NCBI GenBank assembly: GCA_002327925.1
Contig: DCVA01000024.1
Coordinates: 124,001-188,000, forward strand
DNA length: 64,000 nucleotides
Reading direction: 5' to 3'
From: Anaerolineales bacterium UBA2200
GTDB lineage: Bacteria > Chloroflexota > Anaerolineae > UBA2200
In this document: piece by piece, positions 25,646-35,069 of the stretch
How positions within the stretch are numbered: position 1 is the stretch's first letter
Layout of the letters: every line of letters starts with the position of its first letter
Made by a program: the position numbers and the translations under genes
The notes under the pieces: generated by a model
What the model was told of the DNA's origin: nothing
The model's database searches: none
What the model saw: the letters and a program-made list of their open reading frames with translations, nothing else

Positions 25646-26026
25646 ATGCCCGTACGTGTTGCCTCTCTGGAGAACACACCCGTCCAGCAGCTCCCGGGCC
25701 GCAATCTGCAGTGGTTGGTTACCCCGGATACGCTGGGCGTCGAGAAGATCGGCATTGCGATCATGAACTGCCCGGCTCATTCGACCGTTCGCCCCTTGCA
25801 CGGTCACAGGGACACGGAAGAAGTGCTGTTGATTCTGGGCGGTCAGGGAGAGGCGTGGGTCGATGGGGAGACCGCATGCTTCAAGATGGGTGACGCAGTC
25901 CTGCTGCCGGCCAACTCAAAACATATGGTTCGCAATACAGGCGACGAGCCCTTGATCACTGCATCCATCTTTTCTCCGCCTACTACCCCCACCTCGTACA
26001 TCCTTCACGAGTCGGGCGGCTGGTGA
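25646..26026 (+). CDS. Small cupin-domain protein 2
   Basis: A 126-residue single-domain cupin. Motif 1 appears as RPLHGHRDTEEVLLILGGQGEA and motif 2 as LPANSKHMVRNTG, with the usual His/Glu metal ligands. A good AAGGAG is upstream of the ATG. It is not closely similar to the cupin at 5969. A role as small isomerase or sugar-acid-binding protein in the polyol cluster is inferred from position only. Confidence 0.85.
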   Translation: MPVRVASLENTPVQQLPGRNLQWLVTPDTLGVEKIGIAIMNCPAHSTVRPLHGHRDTEEVLLILGGQGEAWVDGETACFKMGDAVLLPANSKHMVRNTGDEPLITASIFSPPTTPTSYILHESGGW

Positions 26027-26030
26027 GACC

Positions 26031-27074
26031 GTGCCCGATTTCGCTCCGCCTGCCCGGGGCATGGTAGTGACCTGCAAGCCACCAGTCGCAGTCATTGAGA
26101 AATCGCACCTTGCCTCCACGGGCAAAAGGCAACGCGCGCTCCTTTATGCCTGCCTGACCGCGATCCTGTGGGGCACTGCCTATGTGGCCGCCAAGTACGC
26201 CTTGCGCGCCCTCGGCCCATTCACTGCTGCGACAGGGCGCTTTGTGCTGGGGGCAGGGCTGCTGTGGCCGCTGTTGGCCCTGCCGGCCACTCGTAGACCC
26301 GGCGATTCCCCCGGTCAGGTCACGCGAAGGATCGATCGACGCGACCGCTTTCTGGTCGTGGCGATCGGTTTGTTTCAGGTGACTTTCTATTTCGCTCTGC
26401 AGTACGTCGGAATGCGATACACCACGGCTGCCAACACAGCTCTCATCGTCAACACGCGCCCTGTGTTTGTCGCCCTGCTGTCCGCCGTGTGGCTGCACGA
26501 AGGGTTGGGAAGGCGCAAGCTGGCCGGAATCCTGATGGCCTTCCTTGGAGTCGTGATTCTGACCCTCGGCCAGGGGGGCACGGCCTTTGGATTCTCTGCC
26601 GGGCGAGCCCTGGGGGATCTTCTGATTCTGCTCAACGCAGTCAGCGGCGCAATCGCGATCATTCTGCTCAAGCGGATGCTCGGGCACTACACTCCCCTGC
26701 TCACCGCAGCATATACCACCACGGCCGGTGCCCTGGGGCTGTCTGTTCTCGCCATCATTGAGATGGCGCGCGGGACCGCAGCGGTAGCCTGGCCGGGCGG
26801 ATCATTGTCAAGTTGGCTGGCAGTGATATTCATGGCCGTTTTCAATACTGTCATACCCTACTTGCTCTGGTACAGTGCATTGTCGGAGCTCAGCACGACT
26901 GAGACGACCGTCTTTCTGTACATTACGCCCCTCGTGTCCGTGTTGCTTTCGGCTGTTTTGCTGGACGAACCGCTGGGCATCGGACTGCTGATCGGCGGGG
27001 CGCTGATTCTGGCCGGGGCTTACCGCACCGTGTCCACAGGTCAGGCAAAGCCGGCAAATCTAGGCCAGCTGTGA
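26031..27074 (+). CDS. EamA-family (DMT superfamily) transporter 1
   Basis: About 347 residues with ten predicted hydrophobic helices arranged as two EamA repeats (AILWGTAYVAAKYAL in the first, GDLLILLNAVSGAIAI in the second). The frame can start at GTG 26031 or at ATG 26061; no ribosome site decides clearly. DMT proteins of this type are usually metabolite exporters. It is followed one base later by a second EamA gene of similar sequence, so the pair may be duplicates or form a heterodimer. Confidence 0.85.
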   Translation: MPDFAPPARGMVVTCKPPVAVIEKSHLASTGKRQRALLYACLTAILWGTAYVAAKYALRALGPFTAATGRFVLGAGLLWPLLALPATRRPGDSPGQVTRRIDRRDRFLVVAIGLFQVTFYFALQYVGMRYTTAANTALIVNTRPVFVALLSAVWLHEGLGRRKLAGILMAFLGVVILTLGQGGTAFGFSAGRALGDLLILLNAVSGAIAIILLKRMLGHYTPLLTAAYTTTAGALGLSVLAIIEMARGTAAVAWPGGSLSSWLAVIFMAVFNTVIPYLLWYSALSELSTTETTVFLYITPLVSVLLSAVLLDEPLGIGLLIGGALILAGAYRTVSTGQAKPANLGQL

Positions 27075-27075
27075 G

Positions 27076-28026
27076 GTGTCTGTGACTGGGCCGAAGGAAA
27101 AGCCACCGATGTCTCGCCAGGTTGCTCTGTGGGCCACCGCCGCCTCCATGTTGTGGGGCGCCTCCTACGTGGCAGCCAAGTATGCGGTGGGCTACATACC
27201 GCCCTTCACCGCCGCGGCGTTTCGCTTCGGCGTCGTTGCCGCAATTTGCCTGCCCCTTCTCTGGTTGACCGGAAAAGGCCAGAAGATTGAGCGCAGCGAC
27301 TGGCCTGACCTGATCAAGGTAGGTCTTTTCCAGACCTCTATCTACTTCGCCCTGCAGTATGCAGGCATCAAACTGACCACTGCCTCCAACACATCGGTCA
27401 TTGTGAATGTGCGGCCCGTCTTTGCAGCAATTCTGTCAGCCATCGTGCTGCACGAATCGCTCTCCAAGCGGAAGGCCGCGGGCATCCTGATGGCGTTTGT
27501 CGGCGTGCTTGTACTCTCGACCAAGGGTTCGCTATCCGCCTTCTCACTGCAGTCAGGCCACGTCCTGGGCGACTTTCTGATCCTGCTGAATGCCATCAGT
27601 GGAGCCATAGGTTTGGTGGTGAACAAGCGCGTCCTGGACAAGTACAGGCCCTTCCCGGCAATGGTCTACACCCAGACCATCGGGGCCATCGGGTTGCTGC
27701 CTTTTGCTGCCGTGGAAATCGCTTCGCTCGGGAGTCTTCCGCGCGCGCCGGCCATGCCATGGGTGATGCTGATCTTTCAGGGGGTCTTTTCGACGATTCT
27801 GGCGCACATCTACTGGAACCGCGCCCTGGCCCGCCTGGAGGCGTCGCGTGCGGCTGTGTTCATCTACATCGCTCCCCTGACCACCAGCGTGCTGTCCTGG
27901 CTCGTGCTTCGTGAGCCGCTTGGTGCGGCGTTCTTCTTCGGCGCAGTGCTGGTGCTGGTTGGAGCATACCTGACATCATCGGCGAAGAATGGAAAGAACC
28001 ATCTCACGATAAGGAGTAGCGCGTAA
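27076..28026 (+). CDS. EamA-family (DMT superfamily) transporter 2
   Basis: About 316 residues (305 if the internal ATG at 27109 is used), with two EamA repeats; SMLWGASYVAAKYAV and GDFLILLNAISGAIGL parallel the preceding protein closely, showing tandem duplication. It is an inner-membrane transporter, probably exporting or importing a small metabolite. It ends two bases before the first transketolase gene, so it is cotranscribed with sugar-phosphate enzymes. Confidence 0.85.
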   Translation: MSVTGPKEKPPMSRQVALWATAASMLWGASYVAAKYAVGYIPPFTAAAFRFGVVAAICLPLLWLTGKGQKIERSDWPDLIKVGLFQTSIYFALQYAGIKLTTASNTSVIVNVRPVFAAILSAIVLHESLSKRKAAGILMAFVGVLVLSTKGSLSAFSLQSGHVLGDFLILLNAISGAIGLVVNKRVLDKYRPFPAMVYTQTIGAIGLLPFAAVEIASLGSLPRAPAMPWVMLIFQGVFSTILAHIYWNRALARLEASRAAVFIYIAPLTTSVLSWLVLREPLGAAFFFGAVLVLVGAYLTSSAKNGKNHLTIRSSA

Positions 28027-28027
28027 C

Positions 28028-28891
28028 ATGCCACCACAAGCCCACACCGCAAATGCGGGACTCGACACGCACGACATGACACGGCTGCAGGGCGAGGCCC
28101 TGGCGATCCGCCGCCTCGTACTCAAGACGCTGAACAAGAGCCAGGCAGGACACCCTGGCGGATCCCTGTCCGCGGTGGAGATACTGACCTCCCTCTATTT
28201 CCAAGTCATGCGCATTGATCCGGCTCAGCCCAACTGGCCTGAGCGCGACCGGTTTGTCCTTTCCAAGGGCCATGCCTCCCCTGTCTACTACGCCACCCTG
28301 GCCCGGCGAGGCTACTTTCCTGAGACGGAACTGGCCACGCACGACACGCTGAATTCACGGTTGCAGGGCCACCCGGATATGCGCAAGACTCCTGGCGTCG
28401 ATATGTCCTCTGGCTCCCTGGGCCAGGGATTGAGCGTTTGCGTAGGACTCGCCCTGGGCGCCAAGATGGCCGGACACGCCTATCGCGTCTATTGTATGCT
28501 GGGGGATGGAGAGTGCCAGGAGGGCCAGGTCTGGGAAGCTGCCATGTCCGCGCCCAAGTTCGGCCTGGACAACCTCACGGCCATAGTCGACTGGAATCGG
28601 CTGCAACTGATGGGCACGGTCGATGAGATCATGCCTACCCATTCGTTGCCAGGGCTGTGGCGTGAGATGGGTTGGGAGGTGCTCGAGGTCGACGGTCACG
28701 ACTTGATGGCACTGGTCAAGGTCCTGCAGGCCCCGCATTCTGCGGGCAAGCCGCTTGCCCTGCTGGCACATACGGTGAAGGGGAAGGGCGTGTCGTTCAT
28801 GGAGAATCGCGTCGAGTGGCATGCCAAACCCGTATCCGGAGAGGATCTCAAGCAAGCACTTGATGAACTATCCCAGGAGGGTGCACAATGA
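28028..28891 (+). CDS. Transketolase, N-terminal (TPP-binding) subunit, pair 1
   Basis: A 287-residue protein equal to the first third of transketolase. It has SQAGHPGGSLSAVEIL, RDRFVLSKGHASP and the thiamine-diphosphate motif GDGECQEGQVWEAAM ending with the conserved Asn in VDWNRLQ. It acts only with the C-terminal subunit encoded by the next gene, which overlaps it by four bases (ATGA). The split enzyme moves two-carbon ketol units between sugar phosphates. A second pair lies at 31471-33290. Confidence 0.92.
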   Translation: MPPQAHTANAGLDTHDMTRLQGEALAIRRLVLKTLNKSQAGHPGGSLSAVEILTSLYFQVMRIDPAQPNWPERDRFVLSKGHASPVYYATLARRGYFPETELATHDTLNSRLQGHPDMRKTPGVDMSSGSLGQGLSVCVGLALGAKMAGHAYRVYCMLGDGECQEGQVWEAAMSAPKFGLDNLTAIVDWNRLQLMGTVDEIMPTHSLPGLWREMGWEVLEVDGHDLMALVKVLQAPHSAGKPLALLAHTVKGKGVSFMENRVEWHAKPVSGEDLKQALDELSQEGAQ

Positions 28892-29868
28892 GCCAGGTGG
28901 ACTTGTCATCCGGATGCGGTCCGACCATCGCTTGCCGCGAAGCCTTTGGTCAGGCACTGTTGGAGCTCGGGCGGGAGGTACCCAATCTATTGGTGCTTGA
29001 TGCCGACCTCGGATCGTCAACTCGCGCCTCGGTGTTTGCCAGCGAATTCCCGGAGCGATTCATCCAGGTAGGCATCGCCGAGCAGAATATGGTGGGTATG
29101 GCCGCGGGCCTTGCTCTGGCCGGGTGGATCCCTGTGACCAGCACGTTGGCTTGCTTCGCCTCCAAACGCGCTCTCGACCAGGTGCGTGCGTCCGTTGCCC
29201 AGCCCAACCTGAACGTCAAGATCACAGGCGGGTACAGCGGAATTCTGGCAGGCAAAACGGGAATCACTCACCAGTCGATTGAGGACCTGGCCATCTTCCG
29301 GGCAATGCCCCAGATGACCGTACTGGCGCCATCCGACGGGATCGAAACTCGCGCTGCCATACGTGCTGCAGTTGAGTATCGCGGTCCCGTGTACATTCGT
29401 CTCACCCGCGATCCCATGCCAACAGTAATGCCGCCCGATTATGTCTTTCATATCGGCAAGGCGGTTCCGATGCGTTCCGGCTCAGACGTCGCGCTGCTCA
29501 GCACCGGCTGGATGTTACTGCCCACGCTCGAAGCAGCCACCATTCTGTCGGGTGAGGGCGTCCAGGCTACAGTATTGCATCTGCCTTCGCTGAAACCATT
29601 CGACGCCGAGGCCGTCGTGGAGGTGGCACGTCACACAGGCGCTGTCGTGACCGTGGAGGACCACTCGATCCTCGGAGGACTCGGGGCAGCGGTGGCGGAG
29701 ATTCTCTCCGAAAGAATGCCCACCTGGATGCGCCGTGTGGGAATCTGCGACTGCTACGCCGAATCGGCACCCAACGAGGACCTGCTCACCAAGTACGGGC
29801 TGACGCCGGCCAACATAGCAGCCCAGGCCCGCGAGCTGCTGGCCTCCCGCACAGCCTCGAGGGCCTGA
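28888..29868 (+). CDS. Transketolase, C-terminal subunit, pair 1
   Basis: A 326-residue protein with the pyrimidine-binding and C-terminal domains. Visible are FIQVGIAEQNMVGMAAGLA, with the Glu that activates thiamine diphosphate, and AVVTVEDHSILGGLGAAVAE. Translation is coupled to the N-terminal subunit by a four-base overlap. DXS-like function is unlikely because the protein is split and the neighbours are sugar-catabolic. Confidence 0.92.
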   Translation: MSQVDLSSGCGPTIACREAFGQALLELGREVPNLLVLDADLGSSTRASVFASEFPERFIQVGIAEQNMVGMAAGLALAGWIPVTSTLACFASKRALDQVRASVAQPNLNVKITGGYSGILAGKTGITHQSIEDLAIFRAMPQMTVLAPSDGIETRAAIRAAVEYRGPVYIRLTRDPMPTVMPPDYVFHIGKAVPMRSGSDVALLSTGWMLLPTLEAATILSGEGVQATVLHLPSLKPFDAEAVVEVARHTGAVVTVEDHSILGGLGAAVAEILSERMPTWMRRVGICDCYAESAPNEDLLTKYGLTPANIAAQARELLASRTASRA

Positions 29869-29886
29869 TCTCGAAAGGAGTGTACC

Positions 29887-30582
29887 ATGACAGCCAAAGC
29901 CACGTCCAGCGCCTTCGGTAAGCGCATCATCGACCTGAGCCTGACGGTAGAAAACGGAACTAAAGGCCCGCCCTCTACTGGAGCGCAAGTGGAGCTCACG
30001 CCGGCCCGACGCGGCCCAGGCCACTGGCAAGCGAGCTCATGGAAAGGACCGGTGCACACGGGATCGCACGTGGACTCTCCCAGGCACGTGGTGGCGGGAG
30101 CGCCCCTTCTGGCAGAAATCCCTCTCGAACGCGTGATTGGCAGGGCGGTTGTTTTCCACCTGCCAGGCACACAGGCCAACCACGGCATCACCACCGAGGA
30201 GCTCAAGGACTGCAATGTCCCCGTCGGTCGTGGGGACATCGTTCTGGTTCACAGTGGCTGGTCGGACAGGATGTGGGGTAAGCCCGAGTTCTTCACGGAA
30301 TCGCCCTGGCTCACGCCCGAGGCGGCTGCCTGGCTCGTCCAGTTCGGCCCTAAAGCGATCGGCTTTGACTTTTCCGAAGAGTACATTGCTGGGCGTTCGG
30401 CGGACTTTACCTCAGAGGATTTCGTTACCCATCGGGCCATCCTGGGCCAGGGCGTCATCATTATGGAAGGTCTCACCAATCTGGCTGAGCTGCCCGCGAC
30501 GGGCGCAGAGTTCTTCGCTCCTTTCTTCAAATTGGCCGCAGAAGGCGCGCCAGCGCGATTCTTCGCCCTGGTGGAGGACTAG
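29887..30582 (+). CDS. Cyclase-family protein (kynurenine-formamidase-like metal hydrolase)
   Basis: A 231-residue putative cyclase. The metal-binding motif HTGSHVDSPRH spans H57-H67, close to the family consensus HxGTHxDxPxH with Ser for Thr. The start follows GAAAGGAG. Members hydrolyse formamides, lactones or cyclic compounds, or serve as isatin hydrolases. No tryptophan-catabolism genes are near, so hydrolysis of a sugar lactone or cyclic intermediate is more plausible. The stop is adjacent to the SDR start. Confidence 0.85.
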   Translation: MTAKATSSAFGKRIIDLSLTVENGTKGPPSTGAQVELTPARRGPGHWQASSWKGPVHTGSHVDSPRHVVAGAPLLAEIPLERVIGRAVVFHLPGTQANHGITTEELKDCNVPVGRGDIVLVHSGWSDRMWGKPEFFTESPWLTPEAAAWLVQFGPKAIGFDFSEEYIAGRSADFTSEDFVTHRAILGQGVIIMEGLTNLAELPATGAEFFAPFFKLAAEGAPARFFALVED

Positions 30583-31416
30583 ATGGACGCGGAGTATCTG
30601 AACCGCCTCTTTGGCATGGACGGCAAGGTCGCAGTTGTCACCGGCGGGGGCGGCATCCTGTGCGGAACGATGTGCCGAGCATTCGCCCGCCTCGGAGCCA
30701 GGGTAGCGATCCTCGACATGAACCCGGCGGCAGCAGAGGCGGTCGCCGCTGGCATAGCGGCCGAGGGAAACGAGGCGCTCGCTGTGCAGGCGAACGTACT
30801 GGAGGCGGAGAGCCTCAACACTGCCCTAGCTCAGATCCTGGAGCGGTACGGACGTGTGGATATCCTGGTCAACGGCGCGGGAGGCAACCGCAGGGAGGCT
30901 ACGACCTCGCCGGATCTATCCTTCTTCGACCTGCCCAGGGACGCTTTCCAATGGGTATTCAATCTCAATTTGATGGGCACCCTTCTGTCTACTCAGGCGT
31001 TTGGACGTCAGATGGTCAAGCAGGACGCCGGGGCAATCCTCAACATCGCCTCGCTGAGCGGGCTCAGGCCTCTCACTAATGTGGGAGCTTACTCGGCCGC
31101 TAAAGCAGCAGTCATCAATTTCACTCAGTGGATGGCGGTTCACTTCTCCACGCACTACTCCAAGAACGTGCGCATCAACGCTCTGGCCCCCGGCTTTTTT
31201 CTGACCGAGCAGAACCGTTTCTTGATGACCGATGCACAGACGGGAGAACTGACCAAGCGAGGTCAGTCCGTCGTCGACCATACCCCGCAGGCCCACTTGG
31301 GCGATCCAGAGGACCTGCTTGGTGCCGCCGTGTGGCTGCTGTCTCCCAGCGCGGCTTTTGTGCATGGTAGCGTGGTCACGGTCGACGGGGGTTTCATGGC
31401 CTTTGCCGGAGTGTAG
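30583..31416 (+). CDS. uxuB: SDR-family D-mannonate oxidoreductase (fructuronate reductase, UxuB/UxaD-like)
   Basis: A 277-residue short-chain dehydrogenase. The cofactor loop is VVTGGGGILCGTMC, the catalytic motif YSAAKAAVINFTQWMAVHFS, followed by INALAPGFFLTEQNR and a VDGGFMAFAGV end. The FTQWMAVHF and GFFLTEQN segments are characteristic of the SDR-type mannonate oxidoreductases of Bacillus and Thermotoga, which reduce D-fructuronate to D-mannonate. This connects the IolO product tagaturonate (after C4 epimerisation) to the mannonate/KDG route. UxaE and UxuA are not in the window. Confidence 0.75.
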   Translation: MDAEYLNRLFGMDGKVAVVTGGGGILCGTMCRAFARLGARVAILDMNPAAAEAVAAGIAAEGNEALAVQANVLEAESLNTALAQILERYGRVDILVNGAGGNRREATTSPDLSFFDLPRDAFQWVFNLNLMGTLLSTQAFGRQMVKQDAGAILNIASLSGLRPLTNVGAYSAAKAAVINFTQWMAVHFSTHYSKNVRINALAPGFFLTEQNRFLMTDAQTGELTKRGQSVVDHTPQAHLGDPEDLLGAAVWLLSPSAAFVHGSVVTVDGGFMAFAGV

Positions 31417-31470
31417 CGAATCCCGGTCGAAGATGCTAGCTCGGAACAGGGGAGGTACGCGAGAACCACT

Positions 31471-32346
31471 ATGGTTTACCATTCGGACGAACTCGTCGCA
31501 GCACTGGCGGAGAGAGCGGCCCAGCTGAGACGGACAGCGATCGAAATGATCTACTGTGCCCAGTCTGGTCACCCGGGCGGGTCACTGTCGGCGGCCGATC
31601 TGCTCACCGCCCTCCTATTCCACAAGATGCGTTTGGATCCAGCCAATCCGGGCTGGCCCGAACGCGACCGCTTGATACTGTCCAAAGGTCATGCCGCGCC
31701 TCTCCTGTACGCAGCACTGGCGCAACGCGGCTTCTTTCCCATCGAAGAGCTAAAAACGCTGCGTCAGCTCGATAGCCGCCTGCAGGGGCATCCCGACCGA
31801 CTCAAGACGCCGGGGGTGGACATGACGGCGGGCGCTCTGGGACACGGCCTGGCCATTGGCGCCGGCCTGGCGCTTTCCGCGCGCCTGGACAACCAGACCT
31901 TCCGGACATACGTCGTGTTGGGCGACGGGGAGTTGCAGGCAGGCGTGATCTGGGAGGGAGCTCTTTTCGCTGCCAAGTACCATCTGGACAACATCACCGT
32001 TATCGTGGACCTTAACGGCGTACAACTCGATGGGCCGGTGCGGGATATCATGCCTATTGAGCCCATCGTGGACAAGTGGCGCTCGTTTGGCTGGTATGTG
32101 ATTGAGATTCATGGCCACAACATGCGCCAGATCATCGATGCGCTCGACGAGGCCGATGACATACACGGTCAGCCAACGGTGATCATTGCCCACACCACGA
32201 AGGGCAAGGGAGTCTCTTTCATGGAGAATCAGTGCACCTGGCACGGGCGTGCACCCTCGCCGGAGCAATGCCAGCAGGCCATCTGCGAACTGGCAGTCAG
32301 CCCCGACGCGGCGGATGCTGCAGGGCCAGCGGGGGGAGGGCAGTAA
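31471..32346 (+). CDS. Transketolase, N-terminal subunit, pair 2
   Basis: A 291-residue TPP-binding subunit paralogous to 28028. It has SGHPGGSLSAADLL, RDRLILSKGHAAP and LGDGELQAGVIWEGA, then VDLNGVQL. It is preceded by a 54-base gap after the SDR gene and lies two bases before its C-terminal partner. Differences near the TPP motif (ELQAG instead of ECQEG) suggest a different acceptor or donor sugar from pair 1. Confidence 0.9.
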   Translation: MVYHSDELVAALAERAAQLRRTAIEMIYCAQSGHPGGSLSAADLLTALLFHKMRLDPANPGWPERDRLILSKGHAAPLLYAALAQRGFFPIEELKTLRQLDSRLQGHPDRLKTPGVDMTAGALGHGLAIGAGLALSARLDNQTFRTYVVLGDGELQAGVIWEGALFAAKYHLDNITVIVDLNGVQLDGPVRDIMPIEPIVDKWRSFGWYVIEIHGHNMRQIIDALDEADDIHGQPTVIIAHTTKGKGVSFMENQCTWHGRAPSPEQCQQAICELAVSPDAADAAGPAGGGQ

Positions 32347-32348
32347 TC

Positions 32349-33290
32349 GTGGCTGACAGAGTATCGATGCGTGCCGCCTACGGCCAAGCTTTGCAGGCCT
32401 ACGGTGCGCTCAACCCAAAGGTCGTCGTCCTTGATGCAGACGTCTCAGCATCCACTCAGTCCAGCCATTTTGGAAAAGCCTTCCCGGAACGCTTCTTCGA
32501 TGTCGGTGTCGCCGAGGCGGGGATGGTGGACCTGGCAGTAGGGCTTGCGCTGGGCGGCAAGATCCCCTTTGTCAATACGTTCGCCTTTCTCCTCACCCTG
32601 AGAGCGGCGGAACAGATCCGCACCTGCGTGGCCTATGCGCGCACCAACGTCAAGCTGGTGGGAGCCTATGGCGGTCTCTCAGACTCCTTTGACGGGCCCA
32701 CCCACCATGCCATTTGTGACATAGCCGTGATGCGCTCCATGCCCAACCTCACCGTTGTGGTTGCGGCCGATGCCGTGGAGGTCGCCCGTTTGGTGCCCAT
32801 TGTGGCAGAGCACGACGGTCCGGTTTACCTGCGCGTGAGCCGCGCCGACGTCCCAAATGTGTTCGGAGACAACTACACGCCTCAACTGGGCAAAGGCACA
32901 GTACTACGTGACGGAGGCGACGTAACGCTCGTAGCCACCGGCGTGATGGTCGAGCGAACCATGCGCGCAGCCGACAGACTCCTTGCGCAAGGTACCCGTG
33001 CCCGCGTGCTCGCTCTGCACACTATCAAGCCTCTGGATCGTGAGCTCCTGCTGGCAGCCGCCGCCGACACGAAGGCAGTAGTTACGGTAGAGGAGCATTC
33101 GGTAATAGGCGGACTGGGTAGCGCCGTGGCCGAGCTCTTGAGTGCCGAAGCTCCAGTGCCAGTCCAGCGAGTGGGCCTGGCTGACTGTTTCGCCGAGACT
33201 GGTCCATACGACGCGCTTCTCGACCGCTATGGAATGTCCGTCGACGACATCACGGCGGCTGCCCACAGGGCCATCGCGCTGCGAAGGTAG
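32349..33290 (+). CDS. Transketolase, C-terminal subunit, pair 2
   Basis: A 313-residue C-terminal transketolase half. It has FFDVGVAEAGMVDLAVGLALGG and AVVTVEEHSVIGGLGSAVAE. The GTG at 32349 follows GGGGGGAGGG and is preferred over an upstream start inside the previous gene. In the usual VGxAEQ motif the Gln is Ala (VAEAG), which should be noted when inferring activity; the Glu itself is kept. It is the last gene of the catabolic block. Confidence 0.88.
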   Translation: MADRVSMRAAYGQALQAYGALNPKVVVLDADVSASTQSSHFGKAFPERFFDVGVAEAGMVDLAVGLALGGKIPFVNTFAFLLTLRAAEQIRTCVAYARTNVKLVGAYGGLSDSFDGPTHHAICDIAVMRSMPNLTVVVAADAVEVARLVPIVAEHDGPVYLRVSRADVPNVFGDNYTPQLGKGTVLRDGGDVTLVATGVMVERTMRAADRLLAQGTRARVLALHTIKPLDRELLLAAAADTKAVVTVEEHSVIGGLGSAVAELLSAEAPVPVQRVGLADCFAETGPYDALLDRYGMSVDDITAAAHRAIALRR

Positions 33291-33375
33291 CATGGCGTAG
33301 CCTTGAGCGTGGTGGGGCAAGTGGCCGCTTGCACCGGCGTCCACTCGTTCCGGGAATCAGCTCCGGCCCTGTCGA

Positions 33376-33404
33376 TTGACAGTCAGCCACGTGTGCTGTA
33401 TTCT
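33376..33404 (+). promoter_or_regulatory. Promoter of the two-component system
   Basis: -35 TTGACA (33376-33381), 17-base spacer, -10 TATTCT (33399-33404). It lies upstream of the kinase gene and separates it from the catabolic block. Confidence 0.7.
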
Positions 33405-33460
33405 TGCTGCACCACCCCGTAGAGCCGGGTATGCACAAGACCCATCGAGCGAGTGGAACG

Positions 33461-35029
33461 ATGGAAGAGTATCTGCTGCGGCAGCGTGACTATCTTCTGA
33501 GCATTAGCCGGGCCATGACGGCGCGGCTCGACCTTGCCCCTTTGCTGCAGCTCATCATCAGCAAGGCGGTCGAGATGCTCGGCGGTGAGGCCGGGCTCAT
33601 CGCCCTCCGGGATCGTGACGACCGCTTCCACGTGCGCGCTTCCTATGGTCTGCCTGCCTCCGCCCTCAGAGCCGATAGCGGCCAACTGCAGATGCTGCTT
33701 GCCCCGTTGTTGACCAACTTACCCCTGAGCGGCTCACGCTGGCCCCTCTCGGATCTCTACGGTCGCCTTCCTCTGGTAGCCGCCGCGCTGGGGCTGAACC
33801 TCCGGCAGGTGGTTGGCCTCCCTCTCCTTCTGGAAGAACAGCTCATCGGAGTGATTTACGTCTTCCGCACCCGGGATGCGGCTTTCTCCAGCGATGACCG
33901 CCTCGTCCTGTCAAGTTTCGGCGATCAGGCCGCCATCGCCGTGCGCAATGCCACTCTATACCAGCGGCTGGCTGAAGAGAAAGATCGACTCAACGCAATC
34001 ATCGAGCATAGCGCCGACGGAGTGCTCATCGTGGACGCCGACTGCCGGGTCGAGACGATCAATCGCAAGCTCGCCGAGATCACTGGCTGGGAACCCGAAG
34101 AAGCGGTTGGACACCCGTGCAGCAAAGTGCTATCCCTGCGCAACGCCCAGGGCAACGACGTGTGCGCTCAGGCATGTCCCTTGCGTTCTCTCAGCGAGAA
34201 CGACACCTTTCTGGCAGAGGGCGACATCATTCGCGCCGACGGGCAGAGGACCGCCGTCTCGATCACCTACTCGCCTCTGTACGATCAGGATGGAGAGCTT
34301 GCCCATATAGTTGGCAGTGTGCACGATGTCTCGCGTTTTCGAGAGGCTCAGGAGATGAAATCGATGTTCATCTCGGTCATCTCCCACGAGCTCAAGACCC
34401 CTGTAGCCCTGATCAAGGGCTACGCCAACACTCTACGACGCGAGGACGCCAGGTGGGACGCCGCCACAGTGCGCGAGAGTCTCACCATCATCGAGGAAGA
34501 GAGCGACAGGCTCGACCGATTGATCAACGACCTGCTGCAGGCCTCTCGCATCCAGGCCGGCACGCTCAAGCTGGAGACGGGGGACGTCTCCATTCCCAGA
34601 CTGGCCGGGAAACTGGCTGACCGCTTTCGCGTACATGCGGGCAAGCATGACCTCAGGCTGGACTTCCCGGCTGACTTTCCCCCCTTGCTGGCTGATGAGG
34701 AACGTCTGCAACAGGTGTTCTCCAACCTGGTGAACAATGCCATCAAGTACTCGCCTGAGGGCAGTACGGTCACCGTCGGTGGCAGGCCGCTTGGCGACCA
34801 GGCCGAGTTCTGGGTCACAGACCAGGGCATAGGTATCTCGCCTGACGATCAGGCGCGGCTCTTTGAGCCTTTCTACAGAGTAGAGTCGGGACTTGGCAGG
34901 CGCACACAGGGCGTGGGCCTCGGGCTCTATCTGTGCCGGGCCATCGTTGAGGCACACGGCGGTCGCATCTGGGTGCAGAGCGAACTAGGCCATGGCTCAA
35001 CCTTCCGCTTCACCCTGCCTCTGCGCTGA
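33461..35029 (+). CDS. Sensor histidine kinase (GAF-PAS-HisKA-HATPase)
   Basis: About 522 residues from the ATG at 33461 (an in-frame ATG at 33431 is also possible). A GAF domain fills roughly residues 10-170, a PAS domain roughly 185-290 with AEITGWEPEEAVG, then the phosphoacceptor H309 in ISHELKTPVALIKGY. The ATPase N-box is QVFSNLVNNAIKYS, with G-boxes DQGIGIS and GVGLGLYL. No transmembrane helix is seen, so it is a cytoplasmic sensor. A Cys-containing stretch in the PAS part (VCAQACPL) could bind a metal or sense redox. It pairs with the regulator gene 40 bases downstream. Confidence 0.92.
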   Translation: MEEYLLRQRDYLLSISRAMTARLDLAPLLQLIISKAVEMLGGEAGLIALRDRDDRFHVRASYGLPASALRADSGQLQMLLAPLLTNLPLSGSRWPLSDLYGRLPLVAAALGLNLRQVVGLPLLLEEQLIGVIYVFRTRDAAFSSDDRLVLSSFGDQAAIAVRNATLYQRLAEEKDRLNAIIEHSADGVLIVDADCRVETINRKLAEITGWEPEEAVGHPCSKVLSLRNAQGNDVCAQACPLRSLSENDTFLAEGDIIRADGQRTAVSITYSPLYDQDGELAHIVGSVHDVSRFREAQEMKSMFISVISHELKTPVALIKGYANTLRREDARWDAATVRESLTIIEEESDRLDRLINDLLQASRIQAGTLKLETGDVSIPRLAGKLADRFRVHAGKHDLRLDFPADFPPLLADEERLQQVFSNLVNNAIKYSPEGSTVTVGGRPLGDQAEFWVTDQGIGISPDDQARLFEPFYRVESGLGRRTQGVGLGLYLCRAIVEAHGGRIWVQSELGHGSTFRFTLPLR

Positions 35030-35069
35030 GGAAAACGATGCGCGCCAGAGAATCCGAAGGAGCAGGCCC

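Noticed and set aside
28028..29868. Split DXP synthase instead of transketolase
   Set aside because: Lengths and motifs fit split transketolase, and the surrounding genes are catabolic rather than isoprenoid.
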